Source: Tribonema minus (Eukaryota > Sar > Xanthophyceae > Tribonematales > Tribonemataceae). Taken from it: a DNA stretch of 64,000 nt. The stretch is from the NCBI GenBank assembly GCA_017506865.1, contig JAFCMP010000035.1, positions 372,001 through 436,000 on the forward strand. Direction: 5' to 3'. The notes beneath the pieces are model-generated. The model saw nothing but the letters and a program-made list of their open reading frames with translations, was not told the DNA's origin and did not search any database. This document shows, piece after piece, positions 37,861 through 48,000 of this stretch (positions are counted from its first letter, which is position 1; each line of letters begins with the position of its first letter). The translations under genes and the position numbers were made by a program.

Positions 37861-40800
37861 TCACCTGCTATGTGCCGTCATCGGCGGCTCCCGCGCGCTG
37901 CTGCTGCCGTTGCTGCTGCTCCTGCTCGGCCGCTCCGCCCCCAGCGGCAGCGGCGGCGCGGGCGCGGCAGCAGCGCTGCTCGCAAAGCCATTCGTGAAAG
38001 AGGCCGGCGGCGGTGGCAGCGTTACGGGCGGCGGCGAGCTAAACGCCGAAGGCGGTACGGGCACGGGGAAGCCCGGCGGGGGGAAGACGGGGGGCGGGGG
38101 GGACGGCGCCGGCGTCGGCGGCGGCGGCGGCGCTTGTTGAGCGCTGCTGCTGCTGCTGCTGCCGAGCAGCAGCGCGCTCTTCACGCGCTGCATGCTGAGC
38201 ACGTCGGCGATGCGCTGCAGGCTCGCGGCGGCCCTGCAGGACACGCAGAAGGTTTGCATGATGTGCATCAGCGGCGCTGCGTGACATTACGGACGCGGCA
38301 AGGGCGGAAGCAGCGGGCACGAGGCGGCCAACAGGGCAGGCGGCGGCGGCAGCACGGGAGGGTAGCGTGATGGCGGCGGCTCGCGCTGCGCCAACAGTCA
38401 GTGTGAGAGCAATGCCACCGTTGGCGGCCCGTATGCGCCGTCTCGCGCACTCCTGCGAATGAATGGCGGTCCTCCCCGCGCCCCTGCCGCGCCTGTGCGC
38501 CTCATATTGGCTACGTCACTGAGCCCCGGAACGCACAGCGGCGTGCACCGCAGCAATCCTCACGAGATGCGGTAACGTCACGCGGCATGTGCTGCGCGCC
38601 TCGGCGCAGCCTCCCTTGGCGGTGTCCAGGACGAATGTCGGCGCCGGTTGCTTGAGCACCTCACGCTGAAACCTCAAGAGGTGCAAGCACAGCGGCGTCC
38701 TGACTATATGCAAGGAAGCTCCATGTACAGCATGAACGCACACGGAATGGCTGCTTCGGCGCCCGCGCTGAACACCTCAAGAGGTGCAAGCACAGCGGCG
38801 TCCCGGCGATGTGCGACTGGTGCTCCATGAACAGTAGGTATGATCGCGCACAGCATCGCCGCGGCGGCTGCGCGGACTCACTCGGCGGCGTCCCGGATGA
38901 GCGTCGGCGCCGGCTCGCTTGGGCACGCACGTTGAAAACCCCAAGCAGTGCGGGCACGCGGCATTCCTGAACCTTTGTACGACGTGCAGCGGTGCTTCAT
39001 GCATGTTCCATGAACGGTACGGACGCGCATGGCATCGCCGCGGCGGCAGCTGCGCGGACTCACTTGGCGGCGTCCGGGACGAACGTCACTGTGCGTCCGT
39101 GACAACACAACACAATGCGCAGGTGCTGGAGGCAGTAGCCGAAGCCACTCCACTGAGCTACGACAACTGGGCAAAAGCCCCGATGCAGGCGGGATTCGAA
39201 CCCGCGACCTTACCCTCCCGAATGATGGCGTGGACTCACTTGGCGGCGTCCGGGACGAACGCCGGCGCCAGCTCCTCGGTCCACTGCTCGCACGTGTGCG
39301 CGCTGCCGATGCTCGCCGCGACGCTGCGCAGCGCGCCGCCCTCGCCCAGCGCGCCGTCCTGCGCAGCCGCCACCAGGAGGCAGCAGCTGGCGGCTATGGC
39401 GTCTGCGCGGGGGGGATACGACGTACGGTACGCACACACGGGTACAAGTACCGCGGTGGAGCGCGGTTAGGTGCTACATCAAGGGCTGCGAGGTGAGCGG
39501 TGGGTGTGGGAGAGAATCACACACGTATTGGCCTTCGCGCTACCAAGGCGCACGTGCGCGACGCGCCGTAGCTGTCGTGGCATCGCGGACGTGCCCAATG
39601 TTTTCAACAACTTTCACATGTGTTGGTTTTGTACATGGCGGTGACCGCCGCACCGCGTGCGCGTGGCCCCAATCCAAAACGCCACCTCTACCTGAGGCCG
39701 TGCTGCACGGCATGCGGGGGCGGAGAGAGATGAGCAGGCGACTCAAGTGCCATGCCCCCCCCCCCCCCACACACACACACACACCGCCACCACCGCCGCC
39801 GCCAAGCCTCAAACTTGCCCTCATTGAAGGCCATCGCTCCGAGACCAGACAGACGTGCGCAGCATTCCTGGGCGTGCACCATGAGATATGCTTTCGCTGA
39901 GAACCACTTGGTTTGATACAGCAGCGGCACGTGGTCACCTAAAGGCTCACCTGAAGGGTATCTCAGCCAGACGACCTGACCGCGCAGGGCCACGTCCTTG
40001 AGCTGCAGCTCCGCCGCAGAGCGCACCTTAGCGTCTTCAACATGTGCCAAAACGACAGTAAAGGGGTCTGCGAGGTGCAGGTGGGGCAGAGGGGGGGGGG
40101 GAGGGGGCATTTGAGGCATGGGGGACCGGCGGCATGGTTTCTGCATTCCATCGGTCGTGCGAGGCTCGACAGCAGTGCAGGATCTGTCGCGCACATGCAC
40201 GGGATGGCGTGTGATGACCGCAGGCGCAGCTGCCCCTAGCTTGTGTGTTGCAGCGGAACGGTGGCCGCTTCGACGGAGCGATCAATGTGCACGGCGTCGC
40301 TGGCAACCGGCAGACCGTTGCTCCATGCACAGCCGCAATGGCGCGCCTCGGGCGACGCCAAACAAGCGATGAGCGCTGCCACGCTGAGCTGCTGACGCGT
40401 CCGGGGCAGTGCTCCACGGATGGGTCAAAGTCGCATCAGGTGACCGGTGCCATGCGGTGGTGGCGCCTTTGGCATTCATATCGGGCCGCCGCGCGCGAAG
40501 GTGTGCGTGCTGCAGCAGCACTCCCCGCGCGCGCGCCAGCCCGTCCGCTGCGCAATGCGCCGCAGCGCGCCCGCGCGGCGAGCACATTGCGCAGCGCCAG
40601 CAAAAAAACTTGCGCGCACGCATGCGCATGCTCGTAAACGAATCAAGAAATACAAGCACAGTGTGCATGCAAAAGAAGCGCGTGCGCGCATGGCGCAGCG
40701 CGGCGGCTGCCGCCTCTCACCGGGAAAGTACAGGTCGTGGCGCAGCGCGCGCAGCACGCCGCCCTCGCAGCGCGCAATCTTGCCGACCCACTGCGCAAGC

Positions 40801-43800
40801 TCCGCGCGCGCCAGCCCGCGCAGGCCACGCCCCGGGTACTGCGCCTTGTGGGCGGCCTCCAGCAGCGCTCCAGTGCTGGCGGCGCGCGACTGCATGTGGC
40901 GAGGGGGGTAAAAGGGGGGGGGGGGGGGGTGAAGGGGGGAGGGGGGGGGAGGGGGCGCTGCGAGGAAGAGACAACATCATTGGCTTTTCTGGCGGGATGT
41001 GCGGGGGGTGGACTGCGCGGCGGAGCAACAGAGTTGTGACAACCGGTGGTGGAGTGCACACTGAGGTAAATAGAGTTATGACGACGTATCAAACCCGGCA
41101 CTTTGAAGTCCACACAATCGAGATTGGGGTGCCCAAGGCGGAGGACCACGTCACGCCAGCCGCGTCCCCTGCGTTGATATGATGCATCTGATCTATGGGC
41201 TTGTACATGGGGTGGCGGGCTGCGACACAGGCAGTGCAGCCAGGTGCAGCAGCAGCAGCAGCGGCGGCATTGACAGCAGCAGCAGCAGCAGCAGCAGCGC
41301 TCGCATCGCGCCAGCACGCACCGGCACGCAGCGCACGCGCAGCGTCTTGGTGGCCAGCAGCAGGCACGCCGTCGCCAGCGTGAAGGGGTTGCCCTCGCGC
41401 TGCCCCCACCACCTGGCGCCGCCCGCCTGCGCCAGCAGCAGCGACGCCGCCGCCGCCGCGCCGCCGCTGCCGCCGCCGATGCTGCCGCCGCGCGCGGCCT
41501 GCTCCGTGAGGACGTGGGCAGCCTCGTACCTGCAGCGAAACGCGGACGAGCCAGAGTCAGAGTCAGAGTCAGATGCGGATTTACGGCGGCCAGCGGCGCA
41601 GCAGCGAGAGGCCAGCGCCACGTGCGCTCGGCGAGACGCGGCAAGAGGTCGCCCTCCGCTCGCACGTGCGACGCGCTCTCTGCGCTGCGCTCACAAGTGC
41701 GGCGTGCAGTACGGGCAGAGCGGTAGGGCGGCGACACTGTACGACACGCCGCAGCATCCGCTTGCACGCGGCGGGCGGCGGCAACGGCAGCGGCGGCGAG
41801 TTCCTCAGCGCCGTGTTGCGCCAGGCTCCATCTACTGCAAGTACTTGAATGAGAGCTGAAACCCCGCGCCATGGAACTGGCGAGGCGAGGCGCACGCACC
41901 TCAAGAGGAGGACGCACGCGTGGACTGTCGCCTCCTGCGGGAGCTGAGAGTCCTGGGCGATCTCGCGCAGCACCTGCAGCGCAGCGGCGGCGGCGGCGGC
42001 AGCGGCAGCAGCAGCAGCGCGCAGTGACCGATATGGCGCGGCACGCGACTCTGGCGGCGCGTGAGGTGCACAACAACAGCCATGTGTACGATACTTTGTC
42101 AAAGAGCATGTGCAGCAAGGCAGCATGGCTCAGCACTGCCGCTCTTGTTTAGTGTATTCTAGAAGGTGTCGCACTCGCCTGAGCTGCGCCGTGCTCTGCA
42201 CAACAGCTGTTGACATTCGGGACTCGGCCACGGCGCACGCCACGGGCGCTCGCGATGGACCCCTGTGCTAGGGCTACCAACGGGCAGCGGCCGGGCGCAG
42301 ATGCAGCCGGCTGTCGCGATGCACCTACTCTGTGCACTTGCTGCTGCTGCTGTTGACGCGATGCTCTTTGGCGTCCGGTCATCGCCACCCACGATGAGGA
42401 ATGATGCAATGCGTACGCTCTCTGTTAGACGCATACAGAGATGCCTAGCGACATGGCGGGGTAGTGCAGATGCTGAGCGATGCCGCAGCACGTCGTTTGC
42501 TGGGTGTGTATGGAAGCGCGCAGCGGCGACGCAAGGTATTAGGGTGCTTGTGACTCAACATTACTGCATAGAGGTGATTGTTTGTAACGGTGCAGCAGCA
42601 CTGCGCAGCACGTGTGGCACCTCGCTGTATGGCTGGCGGGCTGATATGGAATCAACTTCAACATGCCGCCTGTGAGCCCTGTGTTACACGACAGCAGAAC
42701 TGCTGCAAAGTGCAAAAAGCACTTCCCTCAATGTACTCCTCGAAGCAAATCCAGCAGTCAATCAGTTTACAGATCATTCTATTGTATCATTGAGAGCCTC
42801 GCGGGTACACACGATGGGCACCTCAGACCTCAACATCAACAAATGACCGGATTCAGCACATACATGACCAAGCGCATATACACGATGCACTTGCGCAGAG
42901 CTGTGCTACAGGAAGGCGTCTCGCTCGGAGATGCCTACATACCTGGAATGTATTCCTGAGCATCTGCTGCGACCGCGCCCCGCTGCTGCCGCTCCTGCCC
43001 GACATGCGCTCCAGCTCCTGTGTGCACGAAGCGAGTTCGCAATGATACACGCAGTTATTCAACACGCCATGAGGTGCGGCATGGGGCCAGTACGTTCGGC
43101 GACGTGTACTAGTACACTTGTGAGATATGCAGCGTCAGCAAGCGAGTGAGGTCGCAGGGGGAGCGTCACTTGCAGCGGTGACGTGCCAGCGGTATTGAAG
43201 CAGGTGCGTCGAACGGAAAGCGAGACTGCCGTTTCCAGCAGGGTGAACTGCCGCTGCGCTCTTATGTCCCGCCCTGGACCCTAACCCGCACGTTGAGTCG
43301 GCAAGACTGTTATGCGGTGCTCCTACAGCATCAGATCTGCACAGGTGTCCGTTAAAGTACGCAGCAGCTGCTGCCGCTACTGTCAAAAGGATGAGGCGTT
43401 TCCCCATTGAGGTCAATTTGGTCAGCTGCAGTTTGGCAGTAGAGCAGATCCGATCACGGCGACCTGTACACAGCACAGCACATCTGTTTTTTGCGGAAAC
43501 ATGACGACCTCTGAACAGGATGTCTAGCACCTCCGAAAATGGGGGTGGATCCATCTGCATCTTGATTTTTACTGGTTAAAGTCGATGTTCGCCATGTATC
43601 AGAGAGAGCCGTAGCAATCTGGACTTCAACAGTCACGACATGGGCAACAGTAGGTACTGCAGCGCTGTGCGTGTACTTGCAGATCAGCTTGAGCAATCTC
43701 AGATCATCAGACCAGTGAGATGAGAGCAAAACGGGCTGCTTTCAGTCCGATGGCTCAACCGCTGCTGCTGGGTCTTGCGCTTCAGCTGACGCCGCCCCCA

Positions 43801-44099
43801 CTGCTGCATTGTCAGCACAGCGCAGCTATGACAAGCGGAGCACGACATGAAAATGCGCACACTGCCAATCTCCCGGCTGTTGTATGATAAACGACCATGC
43901 AAAACCACGCGAACAACAACGGCTACACGTAATACGCGGGAAAGCGAAGCCCGACTCTACCCTGAGTCTAACCTAACCCAAGCCCTAATCCAAAGTGTAC
44001 CTGAGTAGTGAAGCTGTTCCAGTCCCAGCCCATGCACCACCGCCTGCGCTCCCGCGGCGGCGGCGGCGGCGGCGGCGATAGCGTGGGGGTCGGCACGCC
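37861..44099 (-). CDS. Cyclin T/K-like two-fold cyclin
   Basis: Exons in transcript order: 44001-44099, 42943-43017, 41900-41973, 41322-41529, 40721-40889, 39951-40067, 39240-39402, and 37865-38233 (or to the TGA at 37861). Every junction is in phase. The N-terminal signature RRRW...NSFTTQELERMSGR resembles the W-FT-QLENSPSR entry of transcriptional cyclins T/K. Fold 1 continues with VLREIAQDSQLPQEAT and FTLATACLLLATKTL, fold 2 with KIARCEGGVLRALRHDL, DAIAASCCLLVAAAQ and CEQWTEELAPAFVPDAAK, then a helix LQRIADVL. A Gly/Ala-rich insert of about 30 residues splits fold 1. A long Pro/Ser tail follows. Family knowledge: such cyclins activate the RNA polymerase II CTD kinases CDK9/12. No Met precedes RRRWC in the first exon or its upstream frame (a stop occurs first), so this module probably continues from the upstream SET-Tudor exons. 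At the 3' end it stops at TGA 37861 or splices (agcag|gtgatg) in phase to the pseudokinase. Confidence 0.78.
38600..39280 (-). repeat. Tandem copies of a cyclin exon end plus adjacent intron
   Basis: The last ~35 bases of the exon 39240-39402 plus its splice donor (coding ...FVPDAAK then gtgagt) recur at about 39052-39090, 38874-38920 and 38612-38650 with few changes. Adjacent blocks such as cacctcaagaggtgcaagca (38656 and 38767 regions) are duplicated too. All copies have the same orientation and lie in the intron following the true exon, so this is local tandem duplication including a splice donor. Confidence 0.8.
39150..39205 (-). other. tRNA-like B-box and A-box modules in reversed order
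   Basis: On the minus strand a perfect T-arm GCGGG-TTCGAAT-CCCGC (39205-39189) is followed by CTGCATCG, the spacer GGGCTTTTGCCCA (39180-39168), then GTTGTCG and a perfect A box TAGCTCAGTGG (39160-39150). This is the order of a circularly permuted tRNA gene (3' half before 5' half). The presumptive acceptor strands GTTGTCG and CTGCATC pair at only 5 of 7 positions, and no convincing anticodon arm could be built. It may be two decayed neighbouring tRNA fragments; TTTT in the spacer could be an old terminator. It lies in a cyclin intron, same strand. Confidence 0.45.
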
Positions 44100-44351
44100 C
44101 TGCTGCTGCGAAGCGCCCCCTGTAGGCAAGCGCGAATGAGCGTGACGTACGAAGGGGGTTCAGATATGAGCTTGGGCGCGACTGCAGTACTGGGCTTCAC
44201 AGTCCCCCCGACGTTGGTGCGAGATTTGCGCGGACCTGTGGCTCACAGCCCAGAGTCGCAACAGCAATCATTCAACGCGGCTGCTTTGTATGCGAACACG
44301 GTGGTTTTCAGCAACCTAACCCTAATGCTACCCCTGACCTAATCCTAAGCC
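43940..44351 (+). repeat. Degenerate CCCTAA-type repeats flanking a cyclin exon
   Basis: Runs such as ctaacctaacccaagcccta (about 43960-43989) and ctaaccctaatgctaccc plus tgacctaatcctaa (44316-44349) lie on both sides of the exon 44001-44099. They resemble decayed telomere-type hexamers, like the cleaner array at 59301-59363. Confidence 0.6.
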
Positions 44352-45093
44352 ACCGTGCAGTGCGAGCGGCATTGCAACAGTGCTGTCCTCGCGTAGACCG
44401 CGAGTGCAAGCAGCACTTCGCTTTGTGCTGTCAAGAGGTGTCTTCGTTCGGAAGCTGTACTTGCACGGAGGATCGCGCGCACAGGCAGGCAGTGCACGCG
44501 GTGCGACTAGCTCTATCCCGGCCCTGATCCTTGCGCGGATGAACACATGCGGGCCAGAGCGCTGAGGCCCAAGGCTCCCTTGCTGCGCCTCTGCGACACA
44601 TGACATCTGCGGCGTAAGCGACAGCGCTGCGGCAGGCCGTCGCCACTGGGGCGCTGCGGGCGTCGCGCCTCGCACGATGCCACCACGCCAACAACGCAGT
44701 CGATTTCACAGCGCTCAGCCTCACCGGAGCGCTACCTACCTACCCACCGCTGCTCACCTGACATGACGTTGGTGACCTTGCTCAGGTCTGACGCTGGCCG
44801 GGCCTGCATGCGCACGGGCGCGAGAGGGAGAGCGGCGGCGGAAGGCACTGAGCACTGCGCGCCGATTCGCGTCCCTCGACGAGCGTGCGCGTGTCAACAC
44901 AAGCATGCATGGCAGCGCGCGCGCCCAGAGCGCATGTGGCCCCCGCCAGCCCCTCCCTGCCGAATCCGCAGATGCGCGCGCAGCGAAAACAGGTCTGCGC
45001 TTGCAACTATGCTTCTCCGCACTTTCCACGCATGCGCGCGCGCACAGCCGGCCGCCGCAGCATGCACGTCCGCCGCCCCGCTCCTGCACTCAC

Positions 45094-48000
45094 CCCGCGC
45101 GGCTTGTGGTGCGGAGCGCCGCTGCCGCCGCCGCCGCCGCCGTACCCATCGCCGCGGTCGCCCGTCGGCGTGCTGCCGCCGCCGGAGCTCGCCGGCGATG
45201 GCGCGCGTGCGTTGCGCAGCAGCCGCCGCCGCGGCGCGCCCCCACCGCCGCCGCCGCTGCTGCCGTCCGTCGACGGCGGCGGCGCGGCGTCGAAGGGCAG
45301 CAGCGGCGGCAGCGGCGCGAGCGGCGGGCGCTCCTTCTTGCGGATGAGCGCGCGCGCGTCGCCGGCGTCGCGGTCCTCCCAGATCTGCCATGAGTTCTCC
45401 GCGTCGACCTTGCCAAAGAGGTCCTCCTCCGTCTCGACGGTCTGCGCCGGAGAGAGATGTTGGGGGAGAGGGGGGGGGTGTCATGATGCGTCGCAGGCTC
45501 CGAGAGCGGCGTGAGGCGGACAACGCCGTGTGGCGACGCCTGCGGTGCGCGTGGCTTGCGCTGGTGTTGACGTCGGGCTGATGGTAGCTGCCACTGCCGC
45601 TGAGCACCCGCTCCATGTGTTGGAAGGTGACGGCTGATTGAGGTTACACGGTCACACGCAATGCTCGTCGTGACAGGCGCCTTGGGCTGATGCGTGCATG
45701 CCCGCGCGCCGCTCATCACCGTTAATGGCGCGTGACGCATGGCGATGGCTCCTGTTGCACTTGAAAATGGTCAACGTAGATGCATGAGACGGCTTGATCA
45801 CATCTCGGCTACAGCATCACGAGTATCCGTGGGCGGCACGTGAACGGCCCAGGTCCGGTGTCACCAGAGCGGACAGACCGTACGCACGAGACACTGCTCT
45901 TCTATGACTTTCCAACGCGGTGACAGGGTCGTAAGGCATGAACCATGCGCTTTATTGATAGGCTGCAATCTACTTCTACATCGCAGACTACAGCAGAGCG
46001 CGTGCGTGCATCGCAACGGCGTCGCATTCACGCTGCAAGGCCGGAGCGTTGACGCAGCTCACCTCCTCCCCGTCGTAGCCCACGTAGTGCTTGCCTTTCT
46101 CCGCGTTGTAGCGCAGCACCTGTGGGGCGGGGGGACACCGCACGCACAGGCAAGGGTAAGCATCGGCAAGGGGACTGTGGTACGGCCGAAGGCTGCAGGA
46201 GCGGCGCACAGCGCGTCTGCCGGCCGCGCGCCGCTGAGCTTGAAGCGACAAACAAAGAAGGCGACAGCGGCGGCGCACAGAGGAACGGCCGAATGAACCA
46301 GCGTCGGCGATTGAGGCGCGGTCGCCGCGGCTCGCAGCTCAGCTTCCGCACCGCGGCGTTGGCATTGCCATACAGCAGCTGCAGCGCGAGCACCGCCGCC
46401 GCGTTGGGCGCACCGCCAAGTGCCACACCAGGCCGCGCGCGATTCGAAGCGGAGTACCAGCCATGTGCAGATGCCAGTTCTGACCGCAGATGCAAGAGAG
46501 CGCGCTGCGCCCTCTGCAACAAGACACGCCACACGCAAGCAGTGCGTGCGCGTTCGCCGACCGGGCCCAGGCCGCAGCGCGGGCGGCGGCGCTCGGCGGC
46601 AGCAGCGGCAGCACCACAGCAGCGCTCACCGGCAGCGCGCAGCAGCAGCAGCGCTCACCTTGGCGGTGAAGTACACGCCCATGCCGTCCCAGAAGATCTT
46701 GACGCGGCGGCCCACGAGGCCCTCGCCCTCGCTCGCCTCGTCCTCTGTGGGCGCCCGGAAGACGCCCTGGGGGGGGTGCGCAGGGGGGGATGAGGGGATG
46801 TCAGCAGGGGGAGCAAGGGGGGGGGGGGGGGGGGGCACCACATGTGCGTGCGCACCTGACACGCAACAGATGTCTACATTGCAGTGAGATTGCCTTGCCT
46901 CATTATTGCATGACATCTCACGCAGGCAGCGAGCGCTTCGGACGGACATGGCCTACGCTGTGACGGCGAAGAGTGGTTACTGCACCGACAAGACACGCAT
47001 GCCATCCAAAATCAAGTGCTATACCCCAGCAGCAAGAGGCATCTGATGAACAGCAGCTGCTATCATTGCAGGGGGCATAGTGCCAGCCTGGAACTATGTC
47101 GATGGCGTCAGCATGCATGCCCACAGAACCACAACTCCCATTACGTTACCGACATCGCTTGCTGAATACGAAGCGCCGCGACAGCTGCACGACGCGCGCA
47201 GGCAGACACGTTGTGGATGCTGAAATCGGCATGTATACATACCTTGGCATCGGCGACCGCCGCGGCCGCTGCCACCGCCTGCAAACAGCGAGCGCAACAG
47301 CAGCGGGCATGAGGGCAGCAGCAGGCGTCAATAGGGGCTGTCCGCTGAGAAAACGGACAGATCCTGATGCTGTCACAATGATTTGGTACGGGGGGGGTAG
47401 GTTCAGACCCAGCAGTTGCATAGCGCGCATGTGGCGTGGTCTACCCTCAACAACACATCTGCACAAATGCAAGGAGCACTGCTGATACCACCCGCGACGA
47501 TGCTCCACCCCCCCCCCCCCCCCCCCCCCCCCCGCGGCCCCCGACCCCCCCCTCTCACCTGCTGGTACTCGGCGGACTCCACCTCTATGAACCCGCGGCA
47601 CGCGGGCGCGCCGCACAGGCACTTGGTCTTCTGGCGCGCCTTGTGGTGCCCCCACTGGTAGTCAAACGAGAGCTCCGTGCCGGCGGCGAGGTCGCGCTTG
47701 GCGAACACGGCGCAGCGCACGCGCCCGCCCGCGCGCCAGCGGTCCAGGCGGCACGTCGGCTCGCAGCTGCAGCAGCGCGCGCGTGTGGCGTGGATGCAAG
47801 ATAATAATATGTGATTGATGTATGGAGAGTGGGGTAGTGGCTGCGCCCGTTGCGCAGCTCCTGCCGCGCAGCTCACTCTCCGCAGCGCTTGCCCGGCTGC
47901 GGAGCGCCTGACGCACAGACATTGCCGATGTGTCTGACCGGACGCACTGCGACGGCGACGGCAGCGCCGCAGCTCGGCGGGTGCCGGCTGTGCATGGAGG

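Noticed and set aside
45988..46119. Read-through of the second Tudor exon to a stop at 45988 as the end of the SET gene
   Set aside because: A strong donor (gaggag|gtgagc) sits at 46062 and the next exon continues the Tudor-like fold in phase, so read-through is less likely, though not excluded.
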